A stretch of DNA of 62,097 bases, from the NCBI GenBank assembly GCA_964213345.1, contig CAXOVX010000016.1, positions 1 to 62,097 of the forward strand, in the 5' to 3' direction. Source of the stretch: CAXOVX01 sp964213345. GTDB lineage: Bacteria; Pseudomonadota; Alphaproteobacteria; Rickettsiales; Midichloriaceae. Positions 17,705 through 27,349 of the stretch are shown piece after piece. Made by a program: the position numbers and the translations under genes. A model generated the notes under the pieces. That model saw nothing but the letters and a program-made list of their open reading frames with translations, searched no databases and was not told where the DNA came from. Every line of letters starts with the position of its first letter. Position 1 is the first letter of the stretch.

Positions 17705-19322
17705 AGTAATGAGAACTATTGTGCATGTACTTGCAAGCACGATGTCAGGTACTGTGCTGAGTTTGGCCTTTGCTCCCATAAATAATTTGTTTGCTATTCC
17801 AGTTGCGTTGTCTATTTTCCTTTTTGTAATAGAAAAAACGCTTAAGCAGGACTCATATACAGTGTCTTTTTTAGTGGGATTTACCTTTGGTATGGGGCAT
17901 TTTACCTCTAATTTGTACTGGATCTCTTATCCATTATACGTAGATTACAATACATATGGTTGGTTGATACCGATAGTTATTGTCATTGTTCCGTCTTTGT
18001 TATCCATTTTTATTGGATTATTGGCTGTGATAATGTCTCAGTTTATGCGGGCTACTTATTCCCATTCAAAGAGTATTATGGTTACAGAAAGGGTTTTTGT
18101 TATCATCACATTTTCCAGTCTTTGGACGTTAATGGAATTAGTTAGAAGTTATGCTATACTTCCTTTTCCATGGAATTTGCTAGGATATGCAAGTATTGCG
18201 AGTTTACCATTGGCCCAAATATCTTCACTCACTGGAGTGCACGGCTTGAGTTTCCTATTAGCGTTGGCTGGATCCATATTTTATAGTAAAGATATAAAAT
18301 CCGTAAGCATCGTCTACATTATGGTATTTTGCTGTTGTATATGGGGAGAGATGAGGCTTGTGAAAAATAAAAATAACTTTGAAGGTAGTATCAATATTAG
18401 GATAGTACAGAATAACCTCAACATTGCAGAGCATTATTTGATGGATCCGATCCAAAGGGCAAAGCATCTTGAACACATCTTATGGTTATCCTCAAAAGAC
18501 AAATTGCTACAAGAGCAATTGGTAATATGGCCAGAATCTGGTTTCCCATTTCTTATTGGAAAACGGAATAAATATGTACCAGAATTAGACCGCTTGATAT
18601 CTAAAGGTAGTTTTGTTATTACGGGAGCTGATAGGTACGATCAAAACGGCCTAGAGGGCTATAATTCCATGATAGCTGTAGATTTTATGGGAGATATAGT
18701 GTCATCATATGATAAGCAAATATTGGCACCATTTGGAGAATATATACCAATGCACTCAGTGCTCAAAAATTTCTTTCCTTCCGTTATTACTGGTGATGCC
18801 GGATTTAAATCAGGCAGCGGAAATGGTAATCTAGAGGTGTTGTACAAAGATAAACTTGTTAAGATTGCCCCATATATTTGCTATGAAATTATTTTTTCTC
18901 CTTTCATTTTAAACAATGTAAAGGCTGATTCTACTTTTATGCTAAATCTTACAAATGATGGCTGGTTGGGAGACAGTATAGGTCTGTACCAGCACTTTGT
19001 AATGGCGCGAATGCGCGCTATAGAATATGGCATTCCATTAGTACGTGCAGCTGCTACTGGTATTTCAGCTGTTGTTGATGGATATGGGCGCATATTGTCG
19101 CAAAGTAATATTGCTGAGGCTGTAGTACTTGATTCAGTAGTGCCTGTACGCCAAAAACAGACACTGTATCTGTGGTTATACCCACAAATTCCACAACTCT
19201 TAATTTTGCTGTTTGCAGCTTCAGTTATGATACTGCTGGTAAGGCAGCGGGTTTTGGAACTTGGTATAAGAAGGTCTCTTGATAATATTGGCTACTCAGA
19301 AAATGGTATTCCTGATTGGTAG
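17694..19322 (+). CDS. lnt: Apolipoprotein N-acyltransferase
   Basis: This enzyme adds the third acyl chain to the N-terminal cysteine of lipoproteins in the inner membrane. The 542-residue protein has several N-terminal membrane segments, then a nitrilase-fold periplasmic domain and a final membrane segment. The catalytic triad is complete: Glu281 in WPESGFPF, Lys341 in DKQILAPFGEYIP, and Cys396 in YICYEIIF. The start at 17694 overlaps the upstream gene by 11 bases; a second ATG at 17709 is possible. Its presence shows that mature triacylated lipoproteins are made. Confidence 0.96.
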   Translation: MRARVMRTIVHVLASTMSGTVLSLAFAPINNLFAIPVALSIFLFVIEKTLKQDSYTVSFLVGFTFGMGHFTSNLYWISYPLYVDYNTYGWLIPIVIVIVPSLLSIFIGLLAVIMSQFMRATYSHSKSIMVTERVFVIITFSSLWTLMELVRSYAILPFPWNLLGYASIASLPLAQISSLTGVHGLSFLLALAGSIFYSKDIKSVSIVYIMVFCCCIWGEMRLVKNKNNFEGSINIRIVQNNLNIAEHYLMDPIQRAKHLEHILWLSSKDKLLQEQLVIWPESGFPFLIGKRNKYVPELDRLISKGSFVITGADRYDQNGLEGYNSMIAVDFMGDIVSSYDKQILAPFGEYIPMHSVLKNFFPSVITGDAGFKSGSGNGNLEVLYKDKLVKIAPYICYEIIFSPFILNNVKADSTFMLNLTNDGWLGDSIGLYQHFVMARMRAIEYGIPLVRAAATGISAVVDGYGRILSQSNIAEAVVLDSVVPVRQKQTLYLWLYPQIPQLLILLFAASVMILLVRQRVLELGIRRSLDNIGYSENGIPDW

Positions 19323-19543
19323 GAAATTTCTGTACATGGACTTGGATTTATTAACCTCAACTTTGGATAAGAAAATTGCTTGTAATACCCATAAAATAGG
19401 ACTGATGATACACGGTTTATGAATTTGGCTTTCCAAAAATATAAAATGTTATAAGGGCAAATTGGGGGTCTGAGGCGTTTTGATAAAACTGATAAAAGTA
19501 AATAAAAATAATAATTTCGCTATTTCAATATGTTATGCAAGCC

Positions 19544-20413
19544 TTATCCATAATTGGGATTTATTAGCATTATTTTTTTGCCGTGTTGTTTCGCCCATTT
19601 CTCCAATAATTGCATCATGTGCTCCGCATAGCCTTTGCCTTGATGTATTGTGTCGGTAGCGATAGATTTTAGCGTGGCACAATTTTCGTCTGTAAATTCA
19701 ATGTGTGCTACTGAAACAATTTTCGCTCCCTTATGCAATATAAAGTGGACATTGTTATCGGCCGTCATTGTTGTATGGTTGGGATCGTCAATAATGTTAA
19801 ATGGATCAAACATTTGCTCTTTCTTGATACGGTGGTATATCTCCCATTCTTGATTCGTGTAGACTTTTGTCATAAATAATTCATCAAATCCTGCTTTTTC
19901 TAGGCATTTATCCACAAACATCACTTTCTCTTTTGTGTAATCCCAAGATTGTGGGGTATTTTCGGGGTGAGCAAGAAATGCATTGTGCTCTTCGGCTAGT
20001 CGCTGTTTTAACTTTTCATAAGCATCAACTACATCGCGATTGTTACGCAAATAATCTCTAAACATCAGATTACGCTTAATTTGAGGATCTCCAGTTTCAA
20101 ATATATGAACGTAATGTGTTTTTATGCGATTTTCTTTTCTTTTTATAAATAAGAAATGAAAGGGGATAACAAACTCTCCAATTGGGGTATAGCTTTCTTC
20201 TTGGAGGGAATTTGGGGTTATGTTTGATAAATCTGTCACCTCAACCAGAATGTCAATAATAGGTTTTGCACCGAGTCCTGGTACTGATGTTGACCCAAAA
20301 TGGTGGATAGCTATGCAATTTTCATCTAGAGCTTGTTTAATGAGTTTTGCCTCATTTTCGAACAATGGGATCCACTCATGGTCATAGGGAGCAATTTTGA
20401 TGGTGCGAGTCAT
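19544..20413 (-). CDS. GrpB-like nucleotidyltransferase domain fused to a shortened GNAT acetyltransferase domain
   Basis: Residues 1-~170 are a GrpB/UPF0157 domain, a relative of polymerase-beta-type nucleotidyltransferases, with IHHFGSTSVPGLGAKPIIDILVE carrying the G-S-T and paired-acid signature. Residues ~180-289 are a GNAT domain with acetyl-CoA loop TIHQGKGYAEHMMQ. The chain ends at LINPNYG, before the usual last strand and helix of GNAT (the FYxxxGF region), so the acetyltransferase half may be truncated. Its substrate is unknown. Such accessory fusions are often horizontally acquired. It stands alone on the minus strand between lnt and the 1240-aa gene. Confidence 0.82.
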   Translation of the reverse strand: MTRTIKIAPYDHEWIPLFENEAKLIKQALDENCIAIHHFGSTSVPGLGAKPIIDILVEVTDLSNITPNSLQEESYTPIGEFVIPFHFLFIKRKENRIKTHYVHIFETGDPQIKRNLMFRDYLRNNRDVVDAYEKLKQRLAEEHNAFLAHPENTPQSWDYTKEKVMFVDKCLEKAGFDELFMTKVYTNQEWEIYHRIKKEQMFDPFNIIDDPNHTTMTADNNVHFILHKGAKIVSVAHIEFTDENCATLKSIATDTIHQGKGYAEHMMQLLEKWAKQHGKKIMLINPNYG

Positions 20414-20490
20414 AACAATGCCTCTCGGTTTATCGTATCTTGTGGAGTTGTAGGTTATGATTTATGCAATTAGTTGATATCTTAAGATAT

Positions 20491-20582
20491 TAGCTCATTT
20501 TAGGCAAAAATACAAAAATAGTACTGCTAATACATTTAGGAGCTTGTCTATATTCATAATTACTCCAGATACACTACAAAAG
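20491..20582 (+). repeat. R3 dispersed segment
   Basis: It matches 6339-6465 over GCTCATTTTAGGCAAAAATA, AGGAGCTTGTCTATATTC and ATTACTCCAGATACACT. It lies just upstream of the promoter of the 1240-aa gene. Confidence 0.6.
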
Positions 20583-20605
20583 TATTGCAGAAATAAAAAT
20601 TTTAC

Positions 20606-20635
20606 TTGTGTATTATATTTTTTTCTATATATAAT
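20606..20635 (+). promoter_or_regulatory. Promoter of the 1240-aa protein gene
   Basis: TTGTGT (20606-20611), an 18-base spacer and a perfect TATAAT (20630-20635) precede the ATG at 20678 by about 43 bases. GAGGGCGAT just before the ATG is a good ribosome binding site. Confidence 0.6.
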
Positions 20636-20677
20636 GGCGACGTAGCATAATATCATGTCATTAACATAGAGGGCGAT

Positions 20678-23600
20678 ATGAGTAACACATTAGCAGATTC
20701 AAAAACTGTTGCAGATTTAGCAAACAGTTTAAGAAACATATCAGTCGATGGTCTAAAAGCACAAGCACCCGCATTCATTCACCAACAATTTAGTGATAAC
20801 AAAGTGCAGTATGAGATGATGAAAATGCTTTTAGAAAAAGCTGAAGAGTTAAATGTATTGGAGCCTGTGTTGGAAGAAGCGGGCGGATCGAGCGAAGAGA
20901 CATCTCTTTCTCGTATTTTTCAGTCTCCTAATAAGGATGTTATAAAGTACACTCTAAAGGCACTGGCATCTCAAAAATATCAAGCACTATTAAATCAACA
21001 TATTAAGATATTACTGACAAATCAGCATTCTGAATGCGTATTGGACGATAATTTTACCAAACAGCAAAAAGAGGTGGTCATAAGTGCAATCACACAGCTC
21101 TTAAAGACGCAAAATTTGCAGGCAGGTATAGGGCGTGCTAGCAAACCAGTTTTCAAAAGCCAGATGTCTAAATTCTACGATAGTATCAAATCTGATGATG
21201 CATTAAAAAACGAGTTTTTTAATGACTTAAGTGCTGACAATATTGAGAATGTCAAAAATCTTCTGCCAGATAGTATTGTGCAGGATAAGTCCCAGTTTGA
21301 TCAGCAGAATATTATATCATCTTCTGGGGTGGAAAATAAGATTAATCAGCAAGATATTTTGCCTTTAATAGCGAATAAGACGGATCAAATATCTGTTCAG
21401 GTAAAGAATTCAACGGAAAACGATAGTACTCCCATCACGGAAGAAAAGATTGTTGTAAACATGACTATAAACCCCTTAAATACACCAGATTCGCAGAAAA
21501 GTATGGGGCCAGATTTAAAAAAGCAGATGTTGAAATTCTTCAATAGTACCAAATCTGGTGGCGCATTAAAGAATAAGCAGGATGACCGGAAAAATATTGA
21601 AGTGCCCACAGAGAAAATAATACCTCCCGTTAATAGTGGGGATTCAACGGGAAACACTGGTGAGCCTAAGACCAAAACACCAATCAATGTGTCTACAACA
21701 CCTAATAATTGGGCAGAACGAATGTTTGCTCAGGTAAAGAATTCAACAGAAAACATTAGTACTCCCATCACTGAAGTAAAGGTTGTCGTAAACTACTCAA
21801 GTAGCAGGGTAGGCTTGAAGCAGATGTCTAAATTCTTCAAGAGTATCAAATCTGGTGGTGCATTAAAGAATGAGTCTCAGGATGTCAAGCAAAATATTGT
21901 ACCTACAGTAGTGAATGGGACGATGAATGTGACAAACAGGACAAATACCAAGACCTTTGAGGGGGCGACGTCTAATAATGGGATAAATCAAACATTTGTT
22001 AAGGTAGAGAATAATCCAAATGGAAATACTAATGGAGCAAATTTCGATGATACCGGGTCCACAAAGGAAATAATACCCAATGCCAAGGTAAATGTCATAA
22101 AATCACTTACGCCGCAAGAGATGCAACATATTTTTGCCTTTCAGCAAACACAAAAGCTATATTTCAATTTGCAAAATGTATGGAAGAATGTCGTCCCTAA
22201 CCTTGATCTACAGGCTGTAAAATACAGCTTCAATATCATTAGTGCAAATTATAAGGTGAAGCTTGCTGACAATAAGGCAGAGATTGTGTTGCAGGAAAAG
22301 GTGTGGGATGAGCGCTGGAATAACATCCATGATATTGTTAACAAATTCATACAAGATGAGAAAACATTTCAAACCGTATCTAATAAGCAGTACATCCAAA
22401 ATACTGCTAAGCTGATAGCGAATCTGAAATTACAGACAAAGACGGCAGAGCAGCTCGTCAATCAGTATCTAGCAGATATAAATACAGCGATAAGGCAGAA
22501 GCCTGATAAGGCAATGCAGGAATCGTTTGCAAAGTTAAAGAAGCCATTCGAGCATCTACTAAGTGACCTAAAAAAGGATATAACTGAGTTGACTATAGAT
22601 GACAAAGGCGTTAAGGAATTAAAAGCGGCACTTGCTCAAGATAAATCTACCATCAATTTGAAAAAAGCGCTAAAAGAGTCCCTTGATAAAGCAAAAAAGG
22701 AATATGATAAAGCGTATGAGCTTTACAAACTTCCTTCAACAAAGGTATATACGTTCTACAAAGTGACTCAGCATGCTGATGATCTCAAGTGGTTAATTGA
22801 TGGTTTCGTGAATTCACAGACTCTCACAAGAAAGAATGGGGAAGTAACAAAACAGGGATATAAGCCTATTGATGAAGCGGTAAAATGGGTAGATCAGATG
22901 CTCAAAGATTACATTGGACGTGAGCATGTGTTGAGTAACGACATATGGAATGGATCGAAGCTGGTAGCTGGAGCTGCAGCAGCTTATTTCCTGAAAAATC
23001 CGTCTTTACTTTACACGACAGCAGCAGATGTGGTACAAAAAGATACGGGACTGGTGGGATGGTTAGCAAGTTGGTTTGTGAGCGAGAAGCATATAGATGC
23101 ATGGGCTAACTACTATTCATTTGCTGATAAAGCACTATTCCTTGGCATTGCTGCTGCGACTGGTGGTTTAGGCACTGCAGCAATCAGTGCAGGAATACAG
23201 CTTGGAACATGGGGTATCAATCATTACACTACGCAAGACAGTTCTTTGAGATATATTCCATATGTTGCGCAAAATATAGCGGATATTGCGTTATTAAGGC
23301 ATGATTTAGATATTGGGCTGAAGGGTATATACAAACTTGGTGTTCTTGGTGCTGAAGCGGCACATGCGGTCCATGATATAGTGAAAACAGCGGAAGCTAT
23401 GTTCCCAAATAAAGGGGCAGCATGGTTGGAACAACGCATTCCAAATTTTGGAGAGGTTTGGAAGGATACAGTGTTCCTGGGGGTTGTTAGTTCCTTTTTG
23501 GGGGATATTAAAAATCCCACTGCGCTATCCTTTATAAGAGACTACGTAAAAGCTTTTCCTGCCATTTTGAAATGGTATAATGGTGATGCAATAGGTGGCA

Positions 23601-24400
23601 CAGACGTTCAATATGGTCTTGCAAATGTCGCAGCGGCGTTTGTAAAACCTGTTTGCAAGACGTTGGTGATTGGTGTTGGAACTTACAGTAGCGCCGGTCT
23701 TGGATTTGAAGCTAGCAGCAGATTATCAAATTACATCTGCGAACCTTTTTCAAGAGTACTAAACATTTTATCAGAAGGTCATCAGAAGTATAATAAGGGC
23801 CATAGCAAAGATCCTGGATTCAAGGATGTTGGATTTATCGAATATTGCAAGGCTCATGTAGAATGGGGAAAGGTTGTTGCGCAAGCAGGGATAGATTCAT
23901 TGTTAAAAACTATTATTTCGGACCAATTTGGGAAAATAGTGGGGAACTTAGGTCTTACAAAAATTGCCTCACCTCTAAGCGATTATCTCAAAGATATACC
24001 TTTATTGGGGGGGAAAATAGGGCAGATTATAATAGAAATTCTTAATCAAATGGTCACTTCATACACTCTGGTTCCACCCACGAGAACCGTACAGGATAGT
24101 GCTGGCAAATATCTTGTCAACAACGTCTTGACTGAGGAATTTATGAAAAGTGTAATGAACCTTAATATTGAGGGATTTAAAAAGCATGTTATTGATTTTA
24201 CAAAAATAGACTCTGAGAAAATTGGTGATGATGTGCAGAAAGTTTATGACACATTAAAATTTGGTGATTTCCCGACGCAAGAGACTGGCATCAAAAAGCC
24301 GCATGATACCGATGTTCCGTATAATAATATGTGCGCACTTCACGAGAATGAATGCTTGAAGATAGATGTTTTAGAATATCTGTTAAATACATCACATTAA
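20678..24400 (+). CDS. Large putative secreted effector, 1240 residues, family not recognised
   Basis: I do not recognise the family. Residues 1-~470 are polar and low in complexity, with three copies of an 18-residue motif of the form KQMxKF[FY]xSxKSxxALKN starting near residues 162, 283 and 382. A second repeated phrase, VKNSTENxSTPITE, appears twice. Residues ~490-700 are helical and Lys/Gln-rich. Residues ~780-930 are Ala/Gly-rich and hydrophobic (LASWFVSEKHIDAWANYYS) and resemble the N-terminal domain of the coiled-coil protein at 3296-4984. More hydrophobic segments follow to the end. There is no signal peptide, so export through type IV secretion is plausible but inferred. A good promoter, ribosome binding site and terminator show a single-gene unit that is probably well expressed. 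Confidence 0.85.
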   Translation: MSNTLADSKTVADLANSLRNISVDGLKAQAPAFIHQQFSDNKVQYEMMKMLLEKAEELNVLEPVLEEAGGSSEETSLSRIFQSPNKDVIKYTLKALASQKYQALLNQHIKILLTNQHSECVLDDNFTKQQKEVVISAITQLLKTQNLQAGIGRASKPVFKSQMSKFYDSIKSDDALKNEFFNDLSADNIENVKNLLPDSIVQDKSQFDQQNIISSSGVENKINQQDILPLIANKTDQISVQVKNSTENDSTPITEEKIVVNMTINPLNTPDSQKSMGPDLKKQMLKFFNSTKSGGALKNKQDDRKNIEVPTEKIIPPVNSGDSTGNTGEPKTKTPINVSTTPNNWAERMFAQVKNSTENISTPITEVKVVVNYSSSRVGLKQMSKFFKSIKSGGALKNESQDVKQNIVPTVVNGTMNVTNRTNTKTFEGATSNNGINQTFVKVENNPNGNTNGANFDDTGSTKEIIPNAKVNVIKSLTPQEMQHIFAFQQTQKLYFNLQNVWKNVVPNLDLQAVKYSFNIISANYKVKLADNKAEIVLQEKVWDERWNNIHDIVNKFIQDEKTFQTVSNKQYIQNTAKLIANLKLQTKTAEQLVNQYLADINTAIRQKPDKAMQESFAKLKKPFEHLLSDLKKDITELTIDDKGVKELKAALAQDKSTINLKKALKESLDKAKKEYDKAYELYKLPSTKVYTFYKVTQHADDLKWLIDGFVNSQTLTRKNGEVTKQGYKPIDEAVKWVDQMLKDYIGREHVLSNDIWNGSKLVAGAAAAYFLKNPSLLYTTAADVVQKDTGLVGWLASWFVSEKHIDAWANYYSFADKALFLGIAAATGGLGTAAISAGIQLGTWGINHYTTQDSSLRYIPYVAQNIADIALLRHDLDIGLKGIYKLGVLGAEAAHAVHDIVKTAEAMFPNKGAAWLEQRIPNFGEVWKDTVFLGVVSSFLGDIKNPTALSFIRDYVKAFPAILKWYNGDAIGGTDVQYGLANVAAAFVKPVCKTLVIGVGTYSSAGLGFEASSRLSNYICEPFSRVLNILSEGHQKYNKGHSKDPGFKDVGFIEYCKAHVEWGKVVAQAGIDSLLKTIISDQFGKIVGNLGLTKIASPLSDYLKDIPLLGGKIGQIIIEILNQMVTSYTLVPPTRTVQDSAGKYLVNNVLTEEFMKSVMNLNIEGFKKHVIDFTKIDSEKIGDDVQKVYDTLKFGDFPTQETGIKKPHDTDVPYNNMCALHENECLKIDVLEYLLNTSH

Positions 24401-24413
24401 TTTTGCACAGGAA

Positions 24414-24439
24414 GGGGAGCTCTCTAGTTCCCCCTTTTT
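24414..24439 (+). terminator. Rho-independent terminator of the 1240-aa gene
   Basis: GGGGAGCT and AGTTCCCC pair over 8 bp with loop CTCT, followed by CTTTTT. It begins 14 bases after the TAA. Confidence 0.85.
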
Positions 24440-24483
24440 ATATGTTATGTGTAGATGATATTATATATTATTATCTTAGCATC

Positions 24484-24607
24484 TAACACCAAGTCTTATT
24501 CTAAATGAGCACTAGGAGCGTAATGGTGATGGTGAAGGAGTGAAAACTACATGACTGAGTCTGAATCATGCGGCGCAATAACGTGAGCGTTAAAGGAGAC
24601 TTGGTAT
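24484..24607 (+). repeat. R1 dispersed element
   Basis: It runs from AACACCAAGTCTTATTC to GGAGACTTGGTAT with AGGAGCGTAATGGTGATGG, AAGGAGTGAAAACTACATG and AATAACGTGAGCGTTAAA between. It lies between the terminator and tRNA-Ser. Confidence 0.85.
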
Positions 24608-24780
24608 AAGTGTTAAATTTAAAAACTTAGCATAAGTTCATTGCAAGAAAATTTTTAGTTCTATATATTGCAAATTGCAGTTGGGTTCTGAAAATTGGGA
24701 TAGCGAACTGATGCACAGTGGTAGTTGTTACAATAACATCTATTCTTACAGCAGAATCCTGCTGCGCTTTTGTTGTGCGA

Positions 24781-24870
24781 GGAAGGGTGGCCGAGTGGAC
24801 GAAGGCGCACGCCTGGAAAGTGTGTTTACTTTTGCGAGTAACAAGGGTTCGAATCCCTTTCCTTCCGCCA
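24781..24870 (+). tRNA. tRNA-Ser (anticodon GGA)
   Basis: Acceptor GGAAGGG pairs with CCTTTCC/CCTTCC at the 3' end. D-arm GGCCGAGTGGACGAAGGC, anticodon loop CTGGAAA (GGA), a long variable arm around TTTACTTTTGCGAGTAA and T-arm GGGTTCGAATCCC follow, with CCA encoded at 24868-24870. The long variable arm confirms the serine class. Confidence 0.95.
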
Positions 24871-24924
24871 TTATAAGGTTACGTTTGTACGCTTGTTTAG
24901 TTTAGTTAAGCATAAAGTAGATTC

Positions 24925-25890
24925 ATGAATGGTATTTCAGCTAGCTCAATTAGCACTGTTGATGGAAACGGTACGAAAGAAGAAAACGATCAAGTTATCA
25001 TTTCCAAGCCTGGCTGGATTAAAGTCAGGGCTCCCACAGGACAAGATTTTGACAAAACTAGCAGTATCGTAAAGAAGTATAATTTACACACAGTGTGTGA
25101 GGAGGCTGCATGTCCAAATATAGGAGAGTGCTGGCGCAAGCGTCATGTTGCATTCATGATTTTAGGTAGTGTATGCACAAGAGCATGTAAGTTTTGCAAT
25201 ATAGCAACGGGAAAGCCAGATAAATATGACCCACATGAACCACAAAATTTAGCAGAAACAGTAGTACAATTACAACTACAACACGTTGTTATTACATCAG
25301 TAACCAGAGATGATCTTCAAGATGGTGGAGCTCAACACTTCGCAGATTGTATCAACGCGATTCGAATAAAATCTCCTATGACTACTGTTGAGGTGCTTAC
25401 GCCAGATTTCCTTAGGAAAAAAAATGCTATCAATATAGTAGCGGCAGCGAAGCCAGATGTATATAACCACAATATAGAAACTGTCCCCTCACTTTACCGA
25501 AAGATTAAGCCAGGTGCACGCTATTTTAATTCGTTAAATTCATTGTATAAAGTAAAACAACTAGATCCACAAATATTCACTAAATCCGGTATCATACTAG
25601 GTCTTGGAGAAACAAAAAGCGAAGTGTTGCAAGTCATGGACGATTTGCGAGAAGCAGAAGTCGATTTTATCACAATTAGTCAGTATTTACAGCCCACATC
25701 CGAACATGTTGATGTTAAGAAGTATATAACTCTTGAAGAATTCACGCACTATCAAAAGATCGCTGAAGATAAAGGATTTTTAATGGTATCCTCTAGTCCA
25801 CTAACCAGATCCTCGTATCATGCAGCTGAAGATTTTCAAAAATTAAAAGCAGCATATCAAGCAAAAATTCAAAGCGGTACTGATGAATAA
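24925..25890 (+). CDS. lipA: Lipoyl synthase
   Basis: This radical SAM enzyme inserts two sulfur atoms into the octanoyl chain on lipoyl-dependent enzymes such as pyruvate dehydrogenase. The 321-residue protein has the auxiliary cluster motif CEEAACPNIGEC and the radical SAM motif CTRACKFCNIATG. The C-terminal block SSSPLTRSSYHA supplies the serine ligand of the auxiliary cluster. The following mreC gene overlaps by 8 bases. The start at 24925 gives a normal family length. Confidence 0.97.
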   Translation: MNGISASSISTVDGNGTKEENDQVIISKPGWIKVRAPTGQDFDKTSSIVKKYNLHTVCEEAACPNIGECWRKRHVAFMILGSVCTRACKFCNIATGKPDKYDPHEPQNLAETVVQLQLQHVVITSVTRDDLQDGGAQHFADCINAIRIKSPMTTVEVLTPDFLRKKNAINIVAAAKPDVYNHNIETVPSLYRKIKPGARYFNSLNSLYKVKQLDPQIFTKSGIILGLGETKSEVLQVMDDLREAEVDFITISQYLQPTSEHVDVKKYITLEEFTHYQKIAEDKGFLMVSSSPLTRSSYHAAEDFQKLKAAYQAKIQSGTDE

Positions 25891-26737
25891 AAGATATGAA
25901 AAAGTCCAAAAAACTTTTACATTTCGTATTATCAGTTCTGTTGCTATCGCTATATATAGGAAATTGCGTACTTTAGTTATAGTGGTTTTTTGCATTACAT
26001 TTATTTACGTATTGAACACATACTTATTTGTTGTAAGAGATACGTTAAATGAAGCTACAGGACATGTATATAACGTCTTCTCCACAGCGATAAATTATGT
26101 AGACTTGGCGATAAACTCAACACTCGATAGATTTTTTATATGGTATTACAAAGATAGAAATGTCCCTTCCTCCATTTCAAATGTCTCGGAAAGTAAAATA
26201 AAATCTGAGTTAGAGTTGCTAAAAGCACAAAATGAGGAATTAAGACAAGAAATACATTACATAGATAATTTTAAGTATACGCTTGTATCTACTAGAATTG
26301 TTTCCATTTCGGCCAGCGTATTTGGTAAGCAATTTATGGTGCGTGCTGGTAAAAAGGATGGTGTGTGTGTTGGGCACATGGTGATAAATGAGGCAGGAGT
26401 GGTGGGTAGGGTTATAGAGGTAAGTCAAAATTTTGCTAAAGTGTTAGTAATAGGGAATCCCAATTTGCGTATTCCAGCAGTACTTATACAATCGAAAAAA
26501 CAGTGTATTTTGGTAGGTAATACGGAGAATAATGATGATTTGTTATTGCCTATGTATCTTGATGATTATGGTGATGTTAGTGAAGATGAGTTAGTCGTAA
26601 CCATGGGAGAAGGTAGCGTAATACCAGACGGTATACCAATAGGTAGAGTTACTTTTGTAAACAAACGATTAATGGTTAAGCCTAATGTAAATTTAAAAAA
26701 TCTCAGCGTAGTTAATATTATCATCCCAGTTGATTAA
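25883..26737 (+). CDS. mreC: Rod shape-determining protein MreC
   Basis: MreC links the cytoplasmic MreB filaments to the periplasmic cell-wall synthesis machinery. The 284-residue protein has one membrane segment (residues ~30-50, LVIVVFCITFIYVLNTYLF), a coiled coil (SELELLKAQNEELRQEI) and the beta-rich domain with VRAGKKDGVCVGHMVINEAG and GEGSVIPDGIPIGRVTFV. It overlaps the end of lipA, and mreB and mreD are not adjacent in this window. Its presence fits a peptidoglycan-making rickettsial cell, together with the lytic transglycosylase. Confidence 0.93.
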   Translation: MNKRYEKVQKTFTFRIISSVAIAIYRKLRTLVIVVFCITFIYVLNTYLFVVRDTLNEATGHVYNVFSTAINYVDLAINSTLDRFFIWYYKDRNVPSSISNVSESKIKSELELLKAQNEELRQEIHYIDNFKYTLVSTRIVSISASVFGKQFMVRAGKKDGVCVGHMVINEAGVVGRVIEVSQNFAKVLVIGNPNLRIPAVLIQSKKQCILVGNTENNDDLLLPMYLDDYGDVSEDELVVTMGEGSVIPDGIPIGRVTFVNKRLMVKPNVNLKNLSVVNIIIPVD

Positions 26738-26789
26738 ATTGCTGTATTTGCTACGCTATAATACATAGCTTTGGTATGGTTATAAAAAA

Positions 26790-27133
26790 CATGTGAGTGT
26801 GGATATGCAGTCTGGTCTTATAAATAAGGTGGCGATTACACCAGCAAACGTTACAGATGCCCAGGAAACATGTGTGCCCGTCTAGTGGCGCTATTATGCA
26901 GATAATGGGTATTGCACGTCTCCTGCCAAAACTATGGCAATAGCTAAAAGAGGGCATCTTGGAGCAATTAAGAAGAATAATATGAAGGGTAAAAATTTTG
27001 ATTTAGACAAATATTATACTAAAATGAGGGCGCCATTTGAGAGGGTCTTTTCACAAGATAATAAATATGCACGCTACATTAGCATAGCTAAAAATCAGTT
27101 TTCAGCACTTATGCATGCTATCGTTTTTATTTA
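26790..27133 (+). pseudogene. C-terminal remnant of family A IS4/IS5-group transposase
   Basis: The frame reads VDMQSGLINKVAITPANVTDAQETCVPV, a TAG stop, then YYADNGYCTSPAKT and, in the open part from 26934, KKNNMKGKNFDLDKYYTKMRAPFERVFSQDN. It is the same transposase as at 5690-6235, with at least one internal stop and no N-terminal half here. Confidence 0.85.
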
Positions 27134-27227
27134 AAACGTTTGTGCATATTGACCCTGCCAATCAAGGGATTAGCGCAGCCAATCCACCAAAAATATAGAG
27201 AATCTTCTAGAATACACAAATAATAAA

Positions 27228-27335
27228 TTTTAAACACAGTCTATAAGACACAGTCCTTAGCTAAAATCATTCAAATAATAGCGTCTTTAACTCCTGAAAA
27301 TACAAAAACTCCAGCGTCAGTTCCTAGAAAGATAA
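27228..27335 (-). repeat. R4: inverted copy of the segment at 50300-50400
   Basis: Over about 100 bases this region is the reverse complement of 50300-50400 with few differences, for example TTAGCTAAAATCATTCAAAT and AATAGCGTCTTTAACTCC. At 50300 the same DNA is the tail of an IS630 remnant, so this is another IS fragment, lying next to the family A remnant in both places. Confidence 0.7.
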
Positions 27336-27349
27336 AGGAATTTTGTAGG

